A DNA stretch of 64,000 nt from NCBI RefSeq assembly GCF_900102535.1, contig NZ_FNBP01000001.1:124001-188000 (forward strand), read 5' to 3'. Shown piece by piece: positions 55,235-63,276 of this stretch. Position 1 is the first letter of the stretch. Each line of letters opens with the position of its first letter. The DNA is from Sulfitobacter delicatus. Its GTDB lineage: Bacteria > Pseudomonadota > Alphaproteobacteria > Rhodobacterales > Rhodobacteraceae. Below the pieces are notes generated by a model that made no database searches, was not told where the DNA came from, and worked only from the letters and a program-made list of their open reading frames with translations. The position numbers and the translations under genes were made by a program.

Positions 55235-55468
55235 TTAAGCCAAGTGTTCCCTCAATGCAGTCTTAGCGTCAACGCGGACATCTTCCGCCGCAAGAAAGTC
55301 CTCCACCGTATACGACTTGCTGCCGGAGTTGGTTTTCAGGCTTGGAGTGACGTGGCTCCAGTCATGTAGAACTTCTTGAGAGCCGTCGGGCTTCGTTTCG
55401 AGGTAATACCAGTCTTCGTAGTTATCCATGGGGCCTTTGACCCGCTTGTAGAACTGTGTTTTTGCCAT
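55235..55468 (-). CDS. small unknown protein of the tRNA-Ala element (77 aa)
   Basis: The start is ATG 55468 behind GAAGGACAGCCC, a strong site. 77 residues, no signal or membrane segment: 'MAKTQFYKRVKGPMDNYEDW' then 'YYLETKPDGSQEVLHDWSHV'. No family is recognised. It might be a small regulator or an excisionase replacement, but it lacks a clear helix-turn-helix. It is about 160 bases upstream of the unknown 284-residue gene on the same strand; they may be cotranscribed. Confidence 0.6.
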   Translation of the reverse strand: MAKTQFYKRVKGPMDNYEDWYYLETKPDGSQEVLHDWSHVTPSLKTNSGSKSYTVEDFLAAEDVRVDAKTALREHLA

Positions 55469-55618
55469 GGGCTGTCCTTCTGTGTTTCTCGTAAAGGTAG
55501 AGGTCCTTATGTTGGAGAGCAAGGCTTCATGGCGCCGTAACAGTCACAACCATCGTTGACATTTGCAACATACCGCTCGATGCTGCCTGAGAAGACAGTC
55601 AGAGGGTAGGGCCGGGAC

Positions 55619-56281
55619 ATGCAGGAATACGTCATCTACAAGCGCGTAAGCACGAAAGAACAAGGTAGGAGCGGACTAGGGCTGGATGCACAAGAGCGCG
55701 ACATCGACCTATACCTTGACGGGTTTAGTGCAGAGCCATACCGAGTTTTAGGCACCTTCACAGACGTGCTGAGTGGCGCAAATGCAGATAGGCCGGAACT
55801 CTCCTCTGCGCTCAATCTGTGTCGCAAGGCAGGTGCCACCCTTTTAGTTAGCAAGTTGGACAGGCTGTCCCGCAAGGTCTCGGTCATCGCCACCCTTATG
55901 GAAGACAAGCGTGTCAGTTTTCGGGTTGCCCAGATGCCTTATGCAGACAACTTCCAACTGCATATCTATGCAGCCTTGGCGGAGCAGGAGCGGCTATTCA
56001 TTTCCGCACGGACCAAGGCGGCCTTAGCCGAAGCGAAGGCACGTGGTGTGCAGCTCGGCGGCCTACGTGACACGACCATGCGCCGCAACGCTGCAGTTAA
56101 GGCGAATGCCGAAGCGCGCGCTAAGGACGTGGCAGGTATCATCAAGCCGCTTAGGGATGCCGGCAAGCCCTTGCGAGAAATCGCGGAGCACCTCAACCGG
56201 GCAGGCGTCCGGACTGCCAGAGGAGGCAGCTGGCAAGCGTCACAGGTAATGCGTGTTCTGAACCGGATCAATGCGGCATAG
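55619..56281 (+). CDS. serine recombinase (resolvase/invertase family)
   Basis: A 220-residue recombinase. The catalytic Ser is residue 11 in 'VIYKRVSTKEQGRSGLGLDA'; 'GATLLVSKLDRLSRKVSVIA' and 'LAEQERLFISARTKAALAEA' are the family Arg-rich motifs. The C-terminal 'REIAEHLNRAGVRTARGGSW' is a helix-turn-helix. It matches small resolvase-type proteins rather than large serine integrases. Having both a tyrosine and a serine recombinase in so small an element is unusual; this one may resolve dimers or invert DNA. Confidence 0.9.
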   Translation: MQEYVIYKRVSTKEQGRSGLGLDAQERDIDLYLDGFSAEPYRVLGTFTDVLSGANADRPELSSALNLCRKAGATLLVSKLDRLSRKVSVIATLMEDKRVSFRVAQMPYADNFQLHIYAALAEQERLFISARTKAALAEAKARGVQLGGLRDTTMRRNAAVKANAEARAKDVAGIIKPLRDAGKPLREIAEHLNRAGVRTARGGSWQASQVMRVLNRINAA

Positions 56282-57249
56282 GAGTTTGGCCAAGACCGAA
56301 GTAGCAAGACCAAGTTAGTCGAGTTTTCTGGCCATACAGGACCATTAGGACCGCCGGGCCGCCAGTGGGCGTCATGGAGCGGAAAGGCGCCTCTGCGGAC
56401 CGCCCAGGGGCTGTGCGTAGCATTCATACTAATAGGGCTCCCCCATGCTTACAGGCCTGGCCCGACTTCGGGCAGCCTGCCACTAGCAATGCGGCTCAAG
56501 AGGCGAATGGCTTGCCCCTGACACATAGGAACCCACCAGAAAGCCTCTAACGCTCACCAGACGCAGATCGGCAAAGGGCAGCACGGGCGTATTCCGCGGC
56601 ACGAATGCGGCGCTAGTATCTATTTTCTTTTTAGACAGGCATCACAGTGGCCTAGCCCGAAACCAAAGGCCCAGAACCCTTGGCCCTTCCTCCCTAGAGA
56701 GATTAACCCGGCTTGGTATCTGTTTCATCTGAATATAGTAAATACTACATGCAGCAGTGCTCACACCGAGATATACTACCGATATATTACAATAACTTAT
56801 ATCATGGTAGGGCTGCAGTTAGCACTCTTCTAGTAGACACTCATATACAAATAAGGACACTAAGCTATGTAGGCACTAATGCCTAACTCTATATAGATAG
56901 TTACACTAAGAGGTTTTATCGCACTGGTTACCAATACGGGTAGGATAGTCATTGCGATATAACACTTCCTACGTATACCTGCGGACCGCTCGGGATACGG
57001 CTCCGCAGCATCATCACAAGATATAAGCAGCGAAAGACAGCCTTGGGGGTGAAACCGAAGACGTGGGCGGTAGAGCAGTTGCCTGTTGATTAAGCATGCT
57101 GCCAACCGGGCCGGGCAGAACAATTAGATGGTTCCTGTCATAATTAGGAGGTTGCAGAACGGCATAGTGCGGCAATAAGGTGTGACACACAAGCAAACAC
57201 AGCACTGCATTAATGTTCTATTACAGTGACTTAGAGATTTTGATTAGCC
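56282..57249. other. AT-rich non-coding tail of the element
   Basis: About 970 bases with no supported gene. From about 56700 to 56950 the sequence is rich in ATA/TAT steps (GATATACTACCGATATATTA, TATATAGATAG) and differs sharply in composition from the flanks. Short reading frames here lack ribosome-binding sites. It may hold an excision or replication control region. Confidence 0.5.
57179..57189 (+). repeat. integrase arm-type repeat, right end
   Basis: A third copy of GGTGTGACACA, in the same orientation as the pair at the left end, 61 bases before attR. Confidence 0.55.
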
Positions 57250-57268
57250 CCCGCTAGGCTCCACCAAA
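57250..57268 (+). repeat. attR core
   Basis: Second copy of the 19-base tRNA 3' end, CCCGCTAGGCTCCACCAAA. It marks the right boundary of the element. Confidence 0.9.
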
Positions 57269-57323
57269 CACCTTACGCAGTAAGGTGTGATGCGCGGAAG
57301 TCGCTTCGAAGAAGCGATGAGAG
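57268..57323 (+). other. tandem stem-loop element (copy 2), originally behind tRNA-Ala
   Basis: Hairpin 1 is ACACCTTAC / GTAAGGTGT with loop GCA (57268-57288). Hairpin 2 is TCGCTTC / GAAGCGA with loop GAA (57301-57317), then TGAGAG. It begins at the attR core, so before the island inserted it directly followed the tRNA. Hairpin 2 matches copy 1 (13016-13038) with a compensating T-A to C-G change. Confidence 0.55.
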
Positions 57324-57399
57324 CGCAGCGTAACAGCCCACACAACCGAAACGATGCTGTCTAGTTATCGCGAGCGACCCCCTTGCGATCTAAACCCAA

Positions 57400-57560
57400 G
57401 GGCTATCGCCTGCCCGCGGGTCGGCGATCCGAAGTTTCGTTCATGCCACTTTATGGTTCAGCCGTGAAGTGACTTCGCCACGTCGCACCCAGCCTCACTA
57501 AATCGCCTACCCGGTGGGGCGGGCAGGCGATGGCCCGGCGCCTACGGCTTGATTCCGGGC
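57400..57560. repeat. dispersed inverted-repeat element, copy B
   Basis: Arms at 57400-57417 and 57519-57536 pair with one G-U (core ATCGCCTGCCCGC), about 100 bases apart, followed by a GCCCGG...TTGATTCCGGGC stem-loop at 57533-57560, the same design as copy A at 28366-28528. Nothing else is seen between attR and the permease gene (57268-57583). Confidence 0.6.
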
Positions 57561-57583
57561 TGGGGTGGCAACATTGAAGTTCT

Positions 57584-58348
57584 CTAGAACACCGCCCGCC
57601 GGATCAAGTTCAGCCCCGCCACCATCAGCACCACCAACGTCATCTTGCGAAACAGCACCGGATCAACCCGGTCCATCACCTTACCGCCGAGCCAAACCCC
57701 AAGCATCACCGGCGCCAGCAACAGCGCCGAAAACGGCCAAGTCTGTGCATTCAAGACGCCTGACCCCACATGCGCCCCTAGCAACGCCACCGCGCCCAAG
57801 CCATAGATCACACCCTGTATCCGCATTTGGTCATGCTTCGCCGTACCAAGCGCCGTAAGATAGGCTACCGTCGGCGGCCCCCAGACGCCCGAAACGCCCC
57901 CCACAGCCCCCGCAAAACCACCCACAAGCGCCTCTACCCACAGGGAGCGCTGCGCCAGATGGAATTTGTACTTCGAGAGTTGCAACAGCGCGAAACCCAC
58001 AATCGGCACGCCAATCGCCAGCAGCATCGCAGGCTCGGGAATCACCCGCACCATCTGCGCCGACAGCACGAGAGTAATTCCGCCGCAGAGCAGAAAGACC
58101 CAGAACAAGCGGATCGACCCCACCGCCGCGCGCGGGCCCTGTCGCAGCGCCTGGAACGCATTGGCCAAGACCGTCGGCAAGATCAGCCCGGCCAAGGCCA
58201 ATTCCGGCGCCATGAAAGTCGTAAGGCCTGAGATCAAAACCAGTGGCAGAGCAAAGCCTACAACGCCTTTTACGAATCCTCCGCAGAGTCCAATTGCCAA
58301 TGCAGCGTAAAATTCGAGCGGGGTGAGAAAGGGGAAAATACTGTCCAT
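57584..58348 (-). CDS. TauE/SafE family sulfite exporter-like permease
   Basis: A 254-residue membrane protein with about eight hydrophobic helices. The two characteristic repeats are 'ALAIGLCGGFVKGVVGFALP' near residue 15 and 'ALVGGFAGAVGGVSGVWGPP' near residue 140. The family exports sulfite or organosulfonates. The start is ATG 58348. The actual cargo is unknown. Confidence 0.88.
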   Translation of the reverse strand: MDSIFPFLTPLEFYAALAIGLCGGFVKGVVGFALPLVLISGLTTFMAPELALAGLILPTVLANAFQALRQGPRAAVGSIRLFWVFLLCGGITLVLSAQMVRVIPEPAMLLAIGVPIVGFALLQLSKYKFHLAQRSLWVEALVGGFAGAVGGVSGVWGPPTVAYLTALGTAKHDQMRIQGVIYGLGAVALLGAHVGSGVLNAQTWPFSALLLAPVMLGVWLGGKVMDRVDPVLFRKMTLVVLMVAGLNLIRRAVF

Positions 58349-58491
58349 GCCGCTACATAGCAGGCTGATCCGCCGCCGCACGGGCAAAATTCATCACGCA
58401 ATATAAAAACAAAACGCCGCGGTAAAACGTATCTTTGTTGTGCTGCAACTGCGAAGGCGCTATGTCTGCCCCAAGCAAGAAAGGACAGCCC

Positions 58492-60174
58492 ATGGCACAT
58501 GACGGTCAGGACATGACGATGCACAGCATAATTCTCGACGATCTGACCGGGCTGACCGGCGCGGCGATCGCGCCGCTGGACCGGTTGCTCGAAAACGCCA
58601 CCGCCGCGGTGCGTGCGCAGGTGAGCGAGGGCGACCGTGTGTCGGCCAAGCTGATCGAAGCCAATCAGACCGCCGCCCACGGGCTGGCGTGGCTCGCGAC
58701 CTATGTGCAAGCGCTGCGGCAGATGCAGCTTTGGGCCGAGCGGCTGCAAAGCGACGGGCGGCTTGGCGAGGTCGAGCAACTGCTGCACCAGATCGCCTTT
58801 GGCGAATACCTCTGCCAGATTCGTGGCGGCATCCAGATGAACCAAGGCGAAATGCTGCGCCTGCAATATCTCGGCCTGAGCGCCGAAGATGAAGCGGCGC
58901 TCGACGACACCTCGATCACGACCCTCACCCGCAGCGGCAACACGCAAGCGGCGCGGAGCCGTCTGGTGGAGCTCATGCAGGAGCGCAACGCCGACGTTAC
59001 CTTCGGCGTCAGTGGCCTCGACGAAGAGCTTGAAATGATCCGCGACCAGTTCCGCCGCTACGCGGTAGAGAAGGTCGAACCCTACGCCCATGACTGGCAC
59101 CTCAAGGATGAATTGATCCCGATGGAGGTGATCGAAGAACTCGCCGAGATGGGCGTTTTCGGCCTGACCATCCCCGAAGAATACGGCGGGCTGGGTCTGA
59201 CCAAAGCGTCCATGTGCGTGGTCAGCGAAGAACTGTCTCGCGGCTATATCGGTGTCGGCTCGCTCGGCACCCGGTCCGAGATTGCAGCGGAACTGATCCT
59301 TTGCGGCGGCACCGACGCGCAGAAGGAAAAATGGCTCCCCCGCATCGCCAGCGCCGAGACCCTACCGACGGCTGTTTTCACCGAGCCTAACACCGGGTCC
59401 GACCTCGGCAGCCTGCGCACCCGCGCGGTGAAGGACGGGGACGACTACAAAGTGACCGGCAACAAGACATGGATCACCCACGCGGCCCGGACCCATGTGA
59501 TGACCCTGCTGGCGCGCACCGACCCTGAGACAACGGACCACCGTGGCCTGTCGATGTTTCTGGCGGAAAAGACCCCCGGCGATGATGCCAACCCCTTCCC
59601 CACTCCCGGCATGACCGGCGGTGAGATTGAGGTGCTGGGCTACCGCGGGATGAAAGAATACGAGCTTGGCTTCGATGGCTTCGAGGTAAAGGGCGAGAAC
59701 CTGCTCGGCGGCGAAGAGGGTCGTGGTTTCAAGCAGTTAATGGAGACATTCGAGTCCGCCCGCATCCAAACCGCCGCCCGCGCCATTGGCGTGGCGCAAT
59801 CGGCGCTGGATATCTCGATGCAATATGCCCAAGACCGCAAGCAGTTCGGCAAATCGCTGATCAACTTCCCCCGTGTCTCGGGCAAGTTGGCGATGATGGC
59901 GGTCGAACTGATGGTGGCCCGGCAGCTGACCTATTACAGCGCCTTTGAGAAAGACGCCGGGCGACGCTGCGATGTCGAGGCGGGCATGGCGAAACTGCTC
60001 GGCGCGCGTGTGGCTTGGGCCGCTGCCGACAATGGCTTGCAGATCCACGGCGGCAACGGCTTTGCGTTGGAGTATAAGATTAGCCGGGTGCTTTGCGACG
60101 CGCGTATCTTGAACATCTTTGAGGGCGCGGCGGAGATTCAGGCGCAGGTGATTGCGCGGCGGCTGCTGGGTTAA
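58492..60174 (+). CDS. mcd: (2S)-methylsuccinyl-CoA dehydrogenase
   Basis: A 560-residue acyl-CoA dehydrogenase. It has an N-terminal extension of about 150 residues ('ATAAVRAQVSEGDRVSAKLI') not found in short-chain dehydrogenases, which is the mark of Mcd. The FAD/acyl-CoA motifs are 'PTAVFTEPNTGSDLGSL', 'ITHAARTHVMTLLART' and 'IQIHGGNGF'-like 'LQIHGGNGFALEYKISR'. In the ethylmalonyl-CoA pathway it makes mesaconyl-CoA, upstream of the lyase at 47.2 kb. The start is ATG 58492 with AAGGA six bases upstream. Confidence 0.93.
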   Translation: MAHDGQDMTMHSIILDDLTGLTGAAIAPLDRLLENATAAVRAQVSEGDRVSAKLIEANQTAAHGLAWLATYVQALRQMQLWAERLQSDGRLGEVEQLLHQIAFGEYLCQIRGGIQMNQGEMLRLQYLGLSAEDEAALDDTSITTLTRSGNTQAARSRLVELMQERNADVTFGVSGLDEELEMIRDQFRRYAVEKVEPYAHDWHLKDELIPMEVIEELAEMGVFGLTIPEEYGGLGLTKASMCVVSEELSRGYIGVGSLGTRSEIAAELILCGGTDAQKEKWLPRIASAETLPTAVFTEPNTGSDLGSLRTRAVKDGDDYKVTGNKTWITHAARTHVMTLLARTDPETTDHRGLSMFLAEKTPGDDANPFPTPGMTGGEIEVLGYRGMKEYELGFDGFEVKGENLLGGEEGRGFKQLMETFESARIQTAARAIGVAQSALDISMQYAQDRKQFGKSLINFPRVSGKLAMMAVELMVARQLTYYSAFEKDAGRRCDVEAGMAKLLGARVAWAAADNGLQIHGGNGFALEYKISRVLCDARILNIFEGAAEIQAQVIARRLLG

Positions 60175-60241
60175 ACGGTCCGGGTTGCAAGCGCCGCTCA
60201 TGTCAGGGACATAGGCGGCGCATCTTCCCAAAGGACAGCCC

Positions 60242-60634
60242 ATGCGCAGTTTCTTGATCCTTGCCGCCCTCAGCGCCCTGCCGCAATGTCAGGGCGACGA
60301 AACCGTCCGCGCCTATGGCGCGGGCGACAAGACATGGCGGCTTGTCGAATTGAACGGCGCCCCCTTCGAGGGTCGCGCCACGCTGACCTTCCCCGAGGCC
60401 GGCCAGATCGCCGGAGAGGCGCCCTGCAACGCCTATAGCGCCACGATGACGGTGCCCTACCCTTGGTTCGACGCCGGCCCCATCGCCGTTACCCGCCGCG
60501 CTTGTCCGGACCTTGCGGCAGAAGCGACCTTCCTGAAAGCGTTGGAAGGCGCGAGCATTTCGGATGTGCTGGGCGACACGCTGATCCTGTCGGACGATGC
60601 AGGCCCGACGCTGGTGTTCAAAGCCGCCGACTGA
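60242..60634 (+). CDS. META (HslJ-like) domain protein
   Basis: A 130-residue protein. '[18 protein letters not shown]' has the look of a short lipoprotein-type signal, with Cys near residue 16. The META domain follows: '[20 protein letters not shown]' and '[14 protein letters not shown]'. Function unknown; HslJ relatives are linked to novobiocin and heat resistance. Its end overlaps the converging recO. Confidence 0.85.
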   Translation: MRSFLILAALSALPQCQGDETVRAYGAGDKTWRLVELNGAPFEGRATLTFPEAGQIAGEAPCNAYSATMTVPYPWFDAGPIAVTRRACPDLAAEATFLKALEGASISDVLGDTLILSDDAGPTLVFKAAD

Positions 60635-61340
60635 AGGCGTCGATAAAACGGGCACGCGCTTCGGGCAGCGGTTTGCCCCCCAGATCACGCGCCAGATGCG
60701 CGGTGAGGAAATGGCCCGTGGTCACCAGCCCTTGGGCCACCTCTGCATCACTGCCCGCCCCGCCGCGCAGCACCGGAGGCAGTGGCAGCAGACGGTCGGC
60801 CCACTCCCCTGCGCCCTTGGCCGACACCGCCCGGCCCGTTTTGGGCGAGACATAGATCAGCCCCTCGGTCGCGCCCGTTACAGCGCAACTGTCGAGATCG
60901 AGCGCATAGCCCATCTCCTCCAGCAGACGCAGTTCCCATTTCAGATAGGCCAGCGGCCAGACGTCCCCCTGCCCTAGCATGTCCAAGAGCGCCTCAGTGC
61001 GACGGTAGAGGGCGGGATGCGGCTCGCGTTCCGGCAAGCAGAAGGCCAAGAGCGCGGTCACCGCATTCAGCCCCGCCAGCGCGAGCCGGTTCTGCATCGC
61101 CACAGCAGCGCGGCTGCGCAGCGGCTCGACCGTGAAAGCGCCTATGTGGTCTTCCAGCCGCGCGCGCCATGCCAAATCAAGCTGCGCGCCGGGTTGCAGG
61201 CTGGGGGCGATCTTGCGGCTGGTGCCGCCGCGCACGACGCCCGCGTGGCGGCCCTGTTCGGGGGTAAAAACTTCGATAATCGCCGAGGTTTCGCCATGTC
61301 GCCGCGCGCTCAGCAAGATGCCCTGATCGCGCCATTCCAT
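60618..61340 (-). CDS. recO: DNA repair protein RecO
   Basis: A 240-residue protein. An OB-fold N-terminus ('[20 protein letters not shown]') is followed by a helical C-terminal domain. '[20 protein letters not shown]' and '[13 protein letters not shown]' are family segments. The zinc-finger cysteines of some RecO proteins are mostly missing (only 'DSCAV'). It loads RecA with RecR. Last gene of the lepB-rnc-era-DUF1491-recO cluster. Confidence 0.92.
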   Translation of the reverse strand: MEWRDQGILLSARRHGETSAIIEVFTPEQGRHAGVVRGGTSRKIAPSLQPGAQLDLAWRARLEDHIGAFTVEPLRSRAAVAMQNRLALAGLNAVTALLAFCLPEREPHPALYRRTEALLDMLGQGDVWPLAYLKWELRLLEEMGYALDLDSCAVTGATEGLIYVSPKTGRAVSAKGAGEWADRLLPLPPVLRGGAGSDAEVAQGLVTTGHFLTAHLARDLGGKPLPEARARFIDAFSRRL

Positions 61341-61669
61341 CAGCTAAATCCCGGTTCGTCCAAGAGGTGCCGGCCCTGACGGTCCTCGACCTCGATCACC
61401 CAGAGGTCCGGATCGAAACTGCGCTGGCGGGTGACGGTCGCATCGACCTCAGGCTCGTCGCCCGTGGCCAGTTCAATCCACTTGCGGTCCCCGGTCATCA
61501 GATCAAAGGAGCGCTGAAACAGCACCGCGCGGCCATCGAGCGTGGCCAGTTTCACCAGCACCGCACCGCCGGTGTCATCACCATGCGCCACAACAAAGGC
61601 GGGGATGTCCTGCAAGCGCAACCGGGTCAGATAGGCATCAACCCAGAATCGCGCGGTCAGACGGGGCAT
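61340..61669 (-). CDS. DUF1491 family protein
   Basis: A 109-residue protein. '[20 protein letters not shown]' and '[20 protein letters not shown]' are the family core. Function unknown. It shares one base with the start of recO and follows era by 15 bases, as in other Rhodobacterales. Confidence 0.9.
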   Translation of the reverse strand: MPRLTARFWVDAYLTRLRLQDIPAFVVAHGDDTGGAVLVKLATLDGRAVLFQRSFDLMTGDRKWIELATGDEPEVDATVTRQRSFDPDLWVIEVEDRQGRHLLDEPGFS

Positions 61670-61684
61670 GTTTGGCCTTGCGGC

Positions 61685-62593
61685 TTAGGTGTTGCCATCT
61701 TTAAAATCCAAGCCCATCTCGGAATAGCGCTCGGCCTCTTCCAGCCAATTGGCGCGGACTTTGACCTGCAAGAAGAGATGCACCTTGCGGCCCAGAAATT
61801 CCTCAAGTTCCTCGCGCGCGGCCTTGCCCACGGCCTTGATCGTCTCGCCCTTGTTGCCCAGCACGATGCCCTTGTGGCCGTCGCGGACGACATAGACCAA
61901 TTGGTCGATCCGGGCGGAGCCGTCGGGGCGCTCTTCCCAGTTCTCGGTCTCGACGGTGAGCTGATAGGGCAGTTCCTGATGCAGGCGCAGGGTCAGCTTT
62001 TCGCGGGTGATCTCGGCTGCGATGTTGCGCATCGGCAGGTCCGCAATCTGGTCTTCGGGGTAGAGCCACGGGCCTTCCGGCACTTCACCGGCGAGCCATG
62101 CGCGCAGGGTGTCGATGCCGTGGCCACGCTCGGCGGAGATCATGAAGGTCTCGGTGAAATCAAAGGCCGCGTTCATCTTTTCAGTGAGGCCCAGCAACAC
62201 GGGCGCTTCGACACGGTCGATCTTGTTGATGGCCAGCGCCACGCGGCGGCCTTTGGCGATGTTGCCAAGCTCTTCGAGGATGCGCTCGACGCCTTCGGTC
62301 ATGCCGCGGTGCGCCTCAATGAGCAGGACCACCACATCGGCATCCGCAGCCCCGCCCCAAGCGGCGGCGACCATGGCGCGGTCCAAGCGGCGGCGCGGCT
62401 GGAACAGGCCGGGCGTGTCGACAAAGACCAATTGCGCGTCGCCCTCCATCGCCACGCCGCGGATGCGGGCGCGGGTGGTTTGCACTTTGTGCGTCACGAT
62501 AGAGACCTTGGCCCCCACCATGCGGTTCAGCAGCGTGGATTTGCCCGCGTTGGGCTCTCCGATCAGGGCGACGAATCCGGCACGGGTGGTCAT
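61685..62593 (-). CDS. era: GTPase Era
   Basis: A 302-residue GTPase with a KH domain. G1 is 'GEPNAGKST', G3 'VDTPGL', G4 'INKIDRVE' and G5 '[10 protein letters not shown]'. The KH region '[20 protein letters not shown]' binds the 16S rRNA 3' end. The start is ATG 62593, overlapping the rnc stop by four bases. Confidence 0.96.
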   Translation of the reverse strand: MTTRAGFVALIGEPNAGKSTLLNRMVGAKVSIVTHKVQTTRARIRGVAMEGDAQLVFVDTPGLFQPRRRLDRAMVAAAWGGAADADVVVLLIEAHRGMTEGVERILEELGNIAKGRRVALAINKIDRVEAPVLLGLTEKMNAAFDFTETFMISAERGHGIDTLRAWLAGEVPEGPWLYPEDQIADLPMRNIAAEITREKLTLRLHQELPYQLTVETENWEERPDGSARIDQLVYVVRDGHKGIVLGNKGETIKAVGKAAREELEEFLGRKVHLFLQVKVRANWLEEAERYSEMGLDFKDGNT

Positions 62594-63276
62594 GAGTTTT
62601 TCTCCAATTGCCGCAGCAGCGTGGTGGCAGCGGCCTGTTCGGCGGCGCGTTTTGAGGGCGCTGTGGCAGCGGCTTCGGCACCATTGTCGAGCCGCGCTGT
62701 GATGGTAAAGACCGGCGCGTGATCCGGTCCGCTGCGCCCCGTCTGGTCGTATCGCGGCGGATTGAACCCACGGGCCTGCGCCCATTCTTGCAAGGCGGTC
62801 TTGGCGTCGCGGGCGTCTTCCTTGACGGTTTTGAGGCGATTGCCCCAAAGCCGCAGGACCAAATCTTTGGCCGCGTCAAACCCACTGTCCAGATAGACCG
62901 CCGCGATCACTGCTTCGATTGCATCGCCCAACAGCGCCTGCTTGCGCCGCCCGCCCGAGATCATCTCGGAGCGCCCCAGTTTCAGCACCTTGCCCAGATC
63001 AATCTCACGCGCCACATCGGCGCAGGTTTCCTTGCGTACCAGCGCGTTGAAACGCGGGGCCAATTGGCCTTCGGTGGCACCCGGATCAAGCGCCAGCAGC
63101 GCTTCGGCCATCACAAGGCCCAAGACCCGGTCGCCCAGAAACTCCAACCGCTGGTTGTCGTCGCGGTTGGCCGAGGACATCGACGCATGGGTCACCGCTC
63201 GGCCCAGCAGCTCCGGCTTGGCAAAGCTGTGGCCGATCCGCGCCTCAAAGGCTTTGAGATCCCCGCTCAGCTTCAT
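62590..63276 (-). CDS. rnc: ribonuclease III
   Basis: A 228-residue endonuclease. The signature '[20 protein letters not shown]' has the catalytic Glu and Asp, the second acidic cluster is '[16 protein letters not shown]', and the dsRNA-binding domain is at about 155-225. Processes rRNA and structured mRNAs. Overlaps lepB and era by four bases each. Confidence 0.96.
   Translation of the reverse strand: MKLSGDLKAFEARIGHSFAKPELLGRAVTHASMSSANRDDNQRLEFLGDRVLGLVMAEALLALDPGATEGQLAPRFNALVRKETCADVAREIDLGKVLKLGRSEMISGGRRKQALLGDAIEAVIAAVYLDSGFDAAKDLVLRLWGNRLKTVKEDARDAKTALQEWAQARGFNPPRYDQTGRSGPDHAPVFTITARLDNGAEAAATAPSKRAAEQAAATTLLRQLEKNS

Larger units (their letters stand above)
52283..57268. mobile_element. 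tRNA-Ala integrated element of about 5 kb
   Basis: Bounded by 19-base direct repeats of the tRNA 3' end (52283-52301 and 57250-57268). It carries a tyrosine integrase next to the tRNA, reading inward, two unknown minus-strand genes, a serine recombinase and an AT-rich tail. Codon use is less GC-biased than the flanks, with many AGG, CTA and ATA codons. No replication, capsid, conjugation or recognisable defence genes are seen. It may be a satellite-like or degraded genomic island. Confidence 0.85.

Noticed and set aside
56365-56550. 61-residue frame after the serine recombinase
   Set aside because: No ribosome-binding site and Pro/Ala-rich random-like composition.
56860-57205. Two short minus-strand frames (87 and 63 residues) in the AT-rich tail
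   Set aside because: No ribosome-binding sites, odd composition and mutual overlap.
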